This document shows, in pieces, positions 38,001-50,000 of a DNA stretch of 64,000 nucleotides; the first letter of the stretch is position 1; the number at the start of each line of letters is the position of its first letter. The notes beneath the pieces are model-generated. The model did no database searches and had not been told where the DNA came from. It saw nothing but the letters and a program-made list of their open reading frames with translations. The position numbers and the translations under genes were made by a program. The DNA is taken from assembly GCA_900708905.1 (NCBI GenBank), contig CAADRB010000004.1, forward strand, positions 1,378,100-1,442,099, in the 5' to 3' direction. Source of the stretch: Hymenolepis diminuta. Lineage: Eukaryota; Platyhelminthes; Cestoda; Cyclophyllidea; Hymenolepididae.

Positions 38001-41000
38001 CTTTTAGAGTAAATTGGAGTTGACAATTTAGCGGCTCAGGGATGGAGGTTTGGTCATTCCAGGCTTTACGGTTAACAGCTTAATATTGTTGATTCTTCAC
38101 TTAACAGTACACCTCCATATACGCACAAGTTTGTACAATAGGGTGATCGTGCATGTCCCATAAATAATCCTTACATGCTTATTAAGTTCGGGAATATTAA
38201 CACTGAACTTAGGTAGAAGGAAGACATTCTGAAATCGCTCTTATGAGAAATTCACGTTCTACCGCCTCTCGCGCTAGCTATTTAGTGGCCTGTGACTTGA
38301 TAAACACGTACATTGACCACTGGGCTTTAAATGTTTTGTGACACTCAACTATTGGACGGGAGAGTCTACCTGTAATTTAACGTCTATGAATTCTCTGATA
38401 GTTAGTCTTCCCATGCTTTTTTTCAGAAGAATATTTTTCAGCAGTTTTCTAATACTTATTTTTCTCCCGAAGAGTATTAATCGAACAACACCTTAAATAC
38501 TTTTTACCTTTTAATCAATTGATGGACCATATCTAATTTTATGCTACGTGAACCTATCAAGAAGTATTTACCATTAAGGAGTGAAATAAGCTTCATTTTC
38601 ATAGGCTTGATTTAATAAGATTGCTTCAGCTTTTGACTTTTCAAACTAATATTGTCTATTATTATTCCAGCTTGTGCAACCACGAAAGAGAAACCCTTTG
38701 TTGCGTCTTCGACGTGGAATGCGTTCAAAATGGTCACCAGATGATTCCGGTCCCCTCTCATCCTCATCTCGTTTCCGTCGGCTATTCATTCGAGGCTCCC
38801 GTGATGAACTGTACGAAGTTGGAGAAGATGCTCTACAAACCGAAAATGACGCCTCAAACGCCACAAATCTTGACAAATCGATCCACAAGTCATTGAGTAT
38901 CAGCAGTCTCTTTGGACGTCAACGTCGTGTAGAGGGTGAGACTAGTGAAAATGATGGTCATCATTCTGGCCGACCACATATTAGACGTCATTTGGCAATC
39001 CTCACAGAGTCCCCGACTCATGGAGAGGGCAAATCCAATTTTAAAAATCGATTCAAACCCATCGGCAAACCTCCTGCTAATGTAAATAGAATATCCGATT
39101 CTGCAGCAACTGGAGATAATGAACCTCGTAAGTTCAAGTTAAAATAAATCACTACATTTCACCGCCTTCTGACGGAAACTGCGTACAAAATTTTGATTGT
39201 CAATTTTCGATCGTCTCTACCTTCCGATGATTCAGTTAATTTCCCTTTATTATCTGCACACGCCAATTTAAAGACATTTGGAAAAAACACCTGGTTCCCA
39301 CCTTCTCTCCCTCTGCCTTCATTATATTTTTGTCCTCTCTAATTTATAATCCAAAGTCTTCTAGGCTACACTTGATCCAGATGAAGAGCGAAAGGTAAGG
39401 TAGTCACTTCGATACTATTTATAGTAATAGGGGTCGCCCTTATATAATTGAGGTCTGAAGGTCAACCCTCCTCCGGATTAATGAAAATTTGTCCAGACTA
39501 ACTATCAAGTGTATGAAACAGCATACATCTGGAGGCCACTTGTGAGATGTGAATTTTCTAATCCCAAAAAAACAGACTCTTTGTGGCCTTTAGCTACGTT
39601 TGTTGGAGGACGCTATTTGGATTAGCCCTACATTTTCAGAATAAGTCAAGTTGCATGCATTTGTGAAATACTGATTCATACATTAAAAACATTAGAAGTT
39701 ATACACACGTGTTTCATCTTCATGTCTTATCTTCACATAGTGATCAGAAATTTTTAATAACCTCAAGTGCAGGTTGTTGGTTGAAGTCTGACTGCTTATG
39801 ACACTAAGGAATTAGGTATAGGATACACGTCTGTCAAGTCAAAGATTACAGATCCAATATTCTCATCGGCGCCCATTTAGTAACATGAGTTATTGCTTAA
39901 AATAGGTAGAGGAAAAGCAGAATGCCGGTTTCTCGTTAGAAATACCTCTCAGGTTGCTACTTCTCTAATAAAGATACGTATTGGAAAATGCCTCTTCAAT
40001 TAGTGTGTTAATGAAGCAATAGTCAATGTGTTCGTTTACTAAATTAAGTCACAAGATGGGTGATCGTCGGTACACATCCAGTGATATCCATGACCAACTA
40101 TATTGGTTTATTCTGGTTAGTAGAAGAGATGGTTAAAACTTTTCTTTTGCTTCTTTTCAACTGATATTGGAACATCTTATTTAGCGATTAGTCTAGGATT
40201 TGAGAGAAGAGATGGTCTGTGAAATGTAGGATTTGCTCTTAGTCCATCATTAGTTTCTCGGTCAATTCGAATGTTAAAAAAATGTTGACTGTCTTGTGAT
40301 TGGCTATTAGAGCTCCACGCGACGACGATTTTCCGCTTTTCTAGTGATTTCTACCAATTTTAAGCACTGTATCTTAATTCCTCTGGTATTTTAAAAATTA
40401 ATCTCAGGAAATTGAAATCACTTTGAGTATGAAGTATATCTCTTCATACTAACAATCAATCTCGTCATGGTAGACATTTTATAGTTAATTGTCCATATAT
40501 GTTATATTATTTATTTATCATTTATATACAGGGTGCGTAAGACATCTGAGCACACCTTACGCCCTTTTAGAAAAACAGAAAATGAAACTGTTAACCTTAT
40601 TTTGGACCTTGCAATTTCTTGTAAGAAAACAAAAAACAAATATAATATTAACCTAGGTTTTATTCTCTATATCCTCCTCCGGCTTCTATCACCCACCCAA
40701 TTCGAGTCCGAAAGCGACTGGAAGCTTTCATTAGATCAGATGGTCTTTATCCATTTCCTCCATTACTCAGGCTATTGCTTGCATCAGAGAGGAGGAAATG
40801 GTTTTATGGAATGTCTACTAACTTCCTTTCCAACTACGCCCCACCCCACACTTAATAATGGGAAGGATTAAGGTCTGGTGAGTAGTTAGGAGGTTGGCAT
40901 AGGTTTGGTGCGGCATGATGATGCAAATTCTCGGCCATCCAACCCTGAGTTTAGAGAGCTTAATGGGATGGAGCCGAATCTTGTTGGAAGGCATGGAGGG

Positions 41001-44000
41001 GGGTGGAGGAGGGGAGAGGGAGGGGAGGGGAGGGGAGGTCTTGCATTGGCTACGTTGTCTACCCAAGGCGGCTTAATAACAACAGTTTGAAGAGTCTCCA
41101 CATGGACATCTGCATCTGCATCTGCATTGACTCGAAGGCTCTGTGGAAGAAATTGGGAGTCATGATGTGCTCCTCCCTCACTGCTAACAATGCCGAAAAC
41201 CGTCACTGTTGCTGGAAACTTCGTGCGCGTGCGTAGCAGTTGGAACTTCAGTGGAGTCGGCCGCACATAGCCACCAGTCATTTCTTCGAGTGACTTTTTT
41301 GATCCTCGTGGAAGTTTTTTTGGTCGGGGAAAAATCGACGACACTCCCGTTCTTCTGGGTGCTTTAATTTGATTAAGAGTGGGTTTGCATGCAATAAACG
41401 ATTCTCTTGAGTTGTTTTTGTCGACATAAACTGACCTCGCCTAAGAACGTATGAGATTGGTATCATAGGTCTTGATAAACAACATTCCTTATATTATTGT
41501 TGTTGTTCCTTCAGACACTTGAAGAGCTTAGACAAGATGTGGCATTTACCTCCCAGGATTTTCATCCATCATGCCATGCCATGCACTCTTCGCACAAATT
41601 CAGGTGTTCTGAGTGAGTTAGCAGAGCGTTGAGAATGCTCTTTTCTCTTCCTTGTGGCCAGTTCATCTCCATTGTTTTCATTCAGCCAATGAATGACTGT
41701 GCAACTTTGCAAACGAAAAAGATGTGGTGGCTTTCAGAAATCGAGCAATTTCTAAATAGCTGTGTTTCGCTTTTGTGGACACTAGTAGAGCATGTCTTTT
41801 TATTTTATCAGTTATAGTATTATCTGTCATGAGATCTTGTGATATAAAAAATACATTAATTATTATCGGGTTAGTTTAAATTATAAAAATAAAAGCGTCC
41901 TCAGATACCTTACGCAGCCTGTATTATACTATTTACAGAAAATATGTTTTCGATTTTTGCTAGTTCGGGATTAATATTCTCGATATGATGAACCACCCTT
42001 ACTTTGTAGGCACAAAAGTAGGGCGTTTTAAAATTATTTTTTAAATTATGTATATATCTCACCTACGTTGCTGTTTTACTATTGTTGAGGTTTAACGCTT
42101 CATTGATCAAGTCAATATTCCATTTTTAGAAGAGGTGGGAGAGTGAAATTGTGAAATTTTTTCGTAATAGTTTGGATTTCTTTATGAATCCGCTAATAGA
42201 TTGTTCTTTCTTTTGTTCTCGAATTATTTTTGACTGTAATTAAATTATAATTTTTTTTGACGGCTTTTGAATAGGAACGAATATTTGATACTTTTTTCAC
42301 ATAATAATTTATACGTACTCGTGTAAGCATCTCATTCACGTTGCTGATTAATATCTTTGAGGTCAAACGCCTCCACTGGTCAGGTCCAATTGCTTTTGTT
42401 TCCAGTCTGTTTAAGGCTTCAAAGTCCTAAACATAACCGCATTTTCTAAGATGATTTTTTACGCATTCGAGTTTACATACTGATTCTGGAGAAGTTTAGG
42501 CTTATGAACCAAGAAACAGTTTTTCCCAGTATTATCTCTTCAGCTAATGACTAATTTTGTCCCGATGCCTTCAGCCTCTTTGCCAACCCAAAGCGGTTCT
42601 GTCTTCTGATAGTAGCACATGATTTAGCAATTTTTCGAAGCAGATAGACAAACTGGACACATCTCAGGACGGGATGGTTGATCATACTCTCAAAGGAAAT
42701 TTATCATGTGGTCTGACATTAAAGTTATATGCCTAGACTCACAGTCAATTAGATGGTTTAATTTTTCCACCATGGGTAGACGTATTTGATATCTTCACTT
42801 TGCCTTCCTATTTTGGCACTTAAGACTAGCTGTAAATGGGCCCTAGGATTCGCTATCGACTACTCCAAATGTGACTAGAGGATAAGGGTAATAGGATTCT
42901 CAGTTATACTCAGATATACTTAATATTAATCGGGTAGTTTTGGGAGGAGATAAGGAGATTTAATCCGTGGAGTTCGAGATCCTTTTGTTTGTCCACTGCT
43001 CCGTCCGAACTGATGGATATGTGCAGTTATTTTGCCCTAATTTTGAAAATTTATCCATATGCAATGTGCACCGCATCAAAAGTCCCTTGAAGATGGACTT
43101 GAACATAATGTCAACATTGGGAATGGCATTCTGAGGTAAGACATCCTAATCACTCATCCTTCAAAAGATTTAAGGCATCCGGCAACTGGACGCCTGTTTT
43201 TGGTTCAGTGCTACCGAGCAGGGGTGTTGCTTTCGTTTCTGGAGCAACGTTGTATAACACTATTCTTATATGAATTTCCTTGAGGTGAAAGAATCGACTT
43301 TGTTGGATGTTTCAGCCAATTACACCAGAGACTTTTTTGGTATACGCTTTCTTTCTTATTTTTCCTGGTGTTTGATCACTTAAAAGAAGTTTTAGGGTAA
43401 GAGAATTGGGAAGACATTGTATAGCAGCCAAAAGTTAGGTCTTCATTCTTGAAACTTAGTCGAGGAATTTCTGAGAGAAATCCTCTGAGCAAGTTCTTTG
43501 CATATCAGAACTCTGTGAGAGCGTAATACTAAGAGTAATCTTCTCGTAGTTTTTATGGAACCCCTAAATCTATTGCTGCCTGGCACTCTTAGTACTTTGG
43601 TGGTTTGGCTCTGCACTGATCACGATAAGCTTTGCTTTTACTTTGACTAATAATTGTGGACATTTTAAAATAGGTCGGAGTCCTATGAGTTACTGTTTAC
43701 TTCTAAAAATGTTGTGATTGCTGTATTGTCAAATGTCTTCCATAGGTCTACGGAGATCCAAATAATATGTATTTTCCAGAGGAATCTGCATGCCGTAGCC
43801 CTGTGTGATCGTAGTCAGATCAGCCGTCTTTCAGTAATTAGGAGAGCATCGTATATCCTGTCACGATCATGATTTATTTGAAACGTTGCTCCCTTTAGAA
43901 GCGGCCGAAAACAATTCACTCTCCTCAACAGATGAAGAAGGAACAGATGAGCCGCCACAATCACAAATCCGGCAACCCTTATACTTGTCGAAGTCGAAAC

Positions 44001-47000
44001 TGGCTATTGGAAAATCGTGTCCAAAGATTTCCACCCAACCCGCCGATTTAACACCCACTACACCTGATGTGGACAATTGGGAGGCTTTAAGTCAAGCCAG
44101 TTCATCAACTCGATGGCGAAATAGCAATGGACCTATACATCATGTATGTCCCCTCTCAGAAAACACTCTCCTCAATGGCTATGAATCGGAGAGTCCGGAT
44201 GAAGTGACTCTGGTGAAGACTGCTTGCAAATATGGCTGCAAATTGCTTCAACGTGGTCTCGATTTTGTCATCATTTGGCTTCCTGGTATGTTAGTTATAT
44301 CTATTTTGATTGATGAAAGACAATATATGGGACTTATTTTAGTGGGAATGAAACGGCATTCCTTATTATCTCTTATACCTTGCACTTCCACTTCCAAAAA
44401 GTAGGAAGGAGACGCAGACAGTGGTAGAGTATTTGTATTAGGAGTAACAAAACAAACAGTATATTTATAACTAATTAACCGATATCTTAACCGGGGGTAG
44501 AATAAAGCTTAAAACGGGGGCAATCGGTAAAAAGCTTATATATCGAAGGCTGAGTCACAAATAGAATACATGAAGATGGCAAGAAATTGAAAATCTAGTC
44601 AGTGGATGCTGCGTCAGACCTATATCCAGGGTTATTGAAATAGCTAAACTGACAATTTCCCCAGGAGTGAGAGGGAAAGTAAACATTTTGGTATATTTCT
44701 CTAATAGTGAAGCGATGATGACCTTAGATTCATAATCCTTCATGGAGATTTCGTTTTCGGAAGAATGGGAACTCTTTATATTGTCTACGTTTACTACTTC
44801 ATCTTGAACCTCAGTTGGAAGATATTCGGCTTATTCTCATTATTCATGCAATGAATTAATCTTTTTCTAGATCTGCTACTCAAACCTGACTTTATCAGAG
44901 TTTTGCTTCCTTATTTTGCAATTCTTTAAAGGTCGTTTCTTAGTTGATTTGTTGGGGGTGTTGAATAGGAGTGTAGTCAGTGTTCGGCTCCTTTTGTTAA
45001 AAATTGCATTTGATTTTGTTTTTTTTTGCACTTTGAGTTCGTTTCCTCTTCATTTCAATGTTCTTTTATCCCGTACATTCTAATGTGTTATCCTAGAATC
45101 ATTCTTTGTTCTTGTCTTTTCTGTCTGTAGGAGACGGTCTAATACGGGTTGAGGTACTCAAAATGTTGCCATTCGTGACAACACGCAAACGAATGTCGAT
45201 CATAATTCGGCATCCAAACACCGATCAAATTGTCCTCTACTGCAAAGGTGCTGACTCTGTCATTCTTCCCCTTCTTGATCCACATAAAGGTAAGCGATAA
45301 AAATAAGTATTTTTAATAATAATAGTTAGCTAATAGCAGATAAGGTATCTGGAATTCCCTAGCTATTCTTCAGGCCAAATCTTCTATCTTCTATCAGTCT
45401 TCACTACTATAGCAGGATGGAGAGAGGAGAAAAGACAGTGATGAGCAGAGTTTATTGATAGAAGATCAGGAGTTGCTTATGTGAGTGGAAATAGCTGATG
45501 AAGTGTGTATTTAAAAAGGAGATATATAGCTCGATGGGGCATCCAAAGTCGTCTGTGTGTCCTCGACAGGTGATCAGTAAATCCTAAATCATATGTGGAT
45601 AAGAACATTAAGAGAAAATTTTGTTTCATGAAAATTTACTCAATTTATCCACTACAATATTCAGTATGCAGATACGGTTGCATAAGTTTTAAGTCTGAGA
45701 TTGGTAAGGATATGTGATCTGCGGAATTTGTTATTCAGCGAGGTGAATCTCTATCTCAAATATGAGAATAGGTGCAAGCGGTTTCTTATTTTTTCACCCC
45801 TCGTGGATTTTGTAATGGGTTTATGAAAAGGAGTAAAATGTCGGTTTGATAAACAGATGTTGTCTAGATAGAAGTTTATTACCGTTGTGGTCGTTTTTGA
45901 AGTTCACTCGCATCACTGGAGTAGTTGATGAGAAGGAGTGGACTGGGAGTAAATTTTAACTCGACAAAAGTTTAATAAACATTATTACTACACCTTGAGG
46001 TGTGCCGTCAAAATAGACCGAATTAAACTTGTGCAGGAGTGAATTGAAGCTCCACTATTTACCCTGACCTTGGGAAAATACATTTTTTCCAACTTGAATT
46101 CAACCATAATACATATTACGAAAAAATACATTTTCTCCATTTTAATGTAAACTTTCATTTATTCTCTAAAAATACGAATTTAAATGCACAAAAATAACGT
46201 AAACTCCCAAAGTCCTTAATGAATTTCTTTGCGTCTACCGAGATTATCTGCCTCTAGCATTTATTCTTGACTCCTTGTTCATTTACCTTGGATTTGAGAC
46301 AGCCATTGACAAGCAGTTCTATACCTTTTCCCATTCCCGGCCAGCATGTATATCCTCTGGCTAATGTTTTCATTCAATTTATTCCTCGATGAATAGAGTG
46401 CAACTGTTGAAGAAGTATGTGCTTGGGTGCTGTCGGTATGCCAACTCTCTTGTCTAACAAGAGTGGACAATTGATGATGTTTTACGACGGGGGAATAGAT
46501 CCATTAAGTCTCCTTTTAGGGATGAGAATTTCATGACTCTTCAGATTACTGGGTCTTCTACTGAAACGTGCTTTATTTCCGCTGCTGTAACAGTAATATT
46601 CCGGATCGAGTCGGCAAGAGTTCAGTATACATCCTTTTTCAGAGATATGCTGATGATGATTGTTTCTTCTAAAATCTTTTATTAACCGTGATAATCTTTC
46701 AGCTTGCTGGAATCCATTAGTCTTCCGACATTTGATTTCAAAATCATATTCTATCAAAATTATTTCCCTGCACCGAAGACGATTCGCTGAATGTTAGAAT
46801 TCCTTTCTTAAATTCAAAATTGATGAGGTTTGTGGTTTGTCAGAAGAGCAAAGCGACGACCGTAGACAAAGTTATGAAACCTTGTCGCGTCATAGTCCGT
46901 GGAAAGGGCTTTCTCAATTCGTCTATAGTACACTTCCGTTGGTGTCAGCGAACGGATGCCTGAGCCATGACAAAAGCTGAAAGCGTTTTCATTAACTACT

Positions 47001-50000
47001 GGACGGCTGTTCATTCAAGACCTGACGGAAAGTATCCTATGGAATTACTAATGTGAAGAAGAAGCAGACCGAAACTGCATCAACCACGCGAATACGCCCC
47101 TGAATGATTGAATTAGTCGCCGGGGAGGAATATGGAACCAACAAGGGAACTTCTAGCCAATCTGAAGGAGGATTTCTAAAACTAAGACGCAGCTTAAAAA
47201 AAGGAGGCGTCAAGGTGAAAATAAAACTATGAATAATTATTAAATATTTTCCCTTGACAAATTAATATATATTTTATATTTTCTTCTTATTATTACTGAT
47301 ACTAACGTTTATCCCTTAAATTATTTATTTTAACCAATATGACTTACGATATACCGTATATAGCTCTGCGTGAATTTTAATAAGTTTTTGCTATACCAAC
47401 GAAAACGTGTTTTTCACTCTTCTGGTTGGGATATCAGCTTGTAGATAGTAAAACAATTTATATCTGATACTCTGATCAATATCTTTGTCTGTTATGGTAT
47501 AGTGTTTTTCACCCTTCATGGGCTGTGATAATGGTAGAAGCAATGGTCTGCTACTGATCTTAACGACTACTTCTCGTGCCTTTGATTAAGTTGCCGTGGT
47601 AGCGTTTTTGCGTGTCAGTTTACTGTGAACTCTCACTCAAGACTGTGAAACATAAAGAGAGTAGAGGAGAACACGTCACCACCTTGACAACGGTTGCTAT
47701 GCTCACCAAGTTGACAAAATTCCTTCTTCAATTGTTTATTTTCTTGTTATACAAGTACTTTTGTGTGAATGGCGGGTGGAGGCGTTGTACAAATTATATC
47801 TAGATATTCTATAAAGGAAGTTTACATTAATTATGTCTGTATGGGATTTTGCTCTCTATAGTTCTTATTTTGCCTGGGATACTACATCTGATTTGATTCT
47901 ATAACCTACTATCATTCTACATATAGCACAGGCAAATCTCCTGGAGCTCAATTAAATCTTTTAGCCTTAACGTAAAGTTCAATTTATAACATTAATTAGA
48001 ACCATGAGGAGAGAAGTCCGATCTTTCCCCCTATGTCAAAGTCTTGCAGAATTGCTCCCTAAATGCTTTAAAATTATTTTCAATTCAGCTGTGTTAATTT
48101 AAACGGTTTTTGAGCAAAATCATTTTTTACATTCGATTGCTTTCGAAAAATGATTGCAATCATTGTTTTTCACCTCTCTTCGGCCGTTATCGATGATTGA
48201 TTTTCCCTTACCTCTGCTTTGTGATGACCAAACTAATTTGCCCGTTTTATTTACTCGGTTTTTAAAGTATCTCCTAAATTCTTCGTTCTCCCTATTTTCT
48301 CTCCAACTTTCACCACTCTTTTATAATATATTTGGATTTACTCATATCTAATCGCGTTCTGATGTGGAAAGTGTGCTTATCTAACCTCAACTCTAACTTA
48401 TCCTATCGAATATCTCAATTTATCTCATAGATAGCCCAAAGAAGCACTAATTACTACTCAAATCCCTGAAATATAAAAACCTATATCCTTAAACTTATAT
48501 TTCTCTTCTCTTTGGTATTGTTATTTCCCTTCTCTATATGTCTCTCACTTCAAATTTTACATTTAACACAAATACTAACTGATCTTCTTGGATGCCTGTT
48601 TCAGGCTCCTTTTCCTATCCAGGCCTTTATTCATCTCAATCGAAATTTGCTTCATATACTTTATTTGAGACTGATCTACCACGTTGTGCCTATTATAGTT
48701 TTATTTATGGTGAAGTACTTAATTGTGCATTGGGAATGACAATCTAAACTTTGACCAAACGCGTTGTAAATGTTCCATTTTTAAATTTTCCTACCCTGGT
48801 AACCTCTTGGTCTAACCTCCCACTAGCTCCGCATATATAATTTGGCAATATACTAAAACGTCAATATACTAGTCAAGACGTATTCTCTCTTGCTTCCTTG
48901 TATATAGTTCCCAATACTCGTCCCCAATTTAAGTCTATTTTTACTGCTTGAACCACCGAAATCTAGTCATTATGCATATCTTTTATCTATAGATATAGAA
49001 GCATACCTAAGTCTTCCAAATGGTTCTTCAGAATTTGGGGAAATTTAAGTTTTCTTCTGCTCCAATTCAGAAAATATATCCCCTTTGCTCTTAGTTCCGT
49101 TTTAATCGGAGAAAATTGCAATTTTTTCCTGCTGTTTAAACTCTTTTTTGATCTTATACATAAAATTTGATAAGAGCTCACTATGTACATCCCAGTTCAT
49201 ATCTGTTCAAACAAGTACTTCCTTAATTTAATAGAACCAATTGTTTTCATTTGAATTTTGAGGTATTATTCTCATTAAAGAATTAATTTCTGATCAGGGG
49301 AGTTAGATTTGTAAAAAATGGAGATTTTTTCAATCAACTGGAATTCACTTCGAATGAATTTTGTTATGTTAAGGTCATGAAGGTTATCCTGCTTTTTGGC
49401 TTTTGGAAGAAAAACCGAACTGACCCTAATTAATCAATCGGTTAATAAGCACTAAATATCAAGGACAAGAATTTGATCAGCAATCCAAGGGACGAATCAT
49501 TAAATTAGGATTTTTTGAAAATATTGCACAACCCAAATCCGAAAATCAGATGAGGTGAAACTCCTTTCATACTCTGATTTTATTCGCTTTATCTTTTCGA
49601 TCTCCTCTTTCTCCTTTTGTACTTTATTGGACTTTACTCTTACTCCATTTTGGTTGCTCTCTCACGGTGAATAATTGTTATATTTTGTCATGTCGTGGTT
49701 GGTAATAATATAATACAAAATGAAATCTGATATTATTTGACTTCGATGTTTTTCCTAGTCTGTCTTGCCTCAAATCTTACTATTAAATGTATATTAAAAT
49801 GTTAATAGGTCAATTTTTGCTTCGTCAAATTTTCAAAGTAATTCATGACAAATTTTTTTTTTATTTTTAAAGAGACCTGATGGTGATTGCTTTGGTTGAG
49901 TAATTTTGTTGGGGTGAAATTGTCTTGATGTTCGTGTATAAGAATTTTCTTCTTGCTAGAAGTTGCTGAGTGGGCTACCCACAAATCTGATTTTCTTATG

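Larger units (their letters stand above)
40529..41921 (-). mobile_element. maT-like (Tc1/mariner) element copy 2, with complete ends
   Basis: 1393 bp with TA on both sides (40527-40528, 41922-41923). The left end and the reverse complement of the right end match at 21 of the first 25 positions (CAGGGTGCGTAAG / CAGGCTGCGTAAG...ATCTGAG). Transposase remains are on the minus strand. The element lies in a P4-ATPase intron (39128-43898), antisense to the host gene. Positions 40543-41912 appear identical to copy 1. Confidence 0.9.
39128..43898 (+). other. P4-ATPase intron carrying maT copy 2
   Basis: 4.8 kb. Holds a degraded SINE, maT copy 2, diverged direct repeats at 42.0-42.5 kb and possible reverse-transcriptase debris at 43.2-43.9 kb. 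Confidence 0.8.

Noticed and set aside
39365..39394. Possible microexon between P4-ATPase exons 10 and 11 ([10 protein letters not shown], with AG and GTAAGG borders)
   Set aside because: Exon 10 ends in phase 1. Using this segment would bring a TGA into frame, whereas exon 10 to 43899 joins cleanly.
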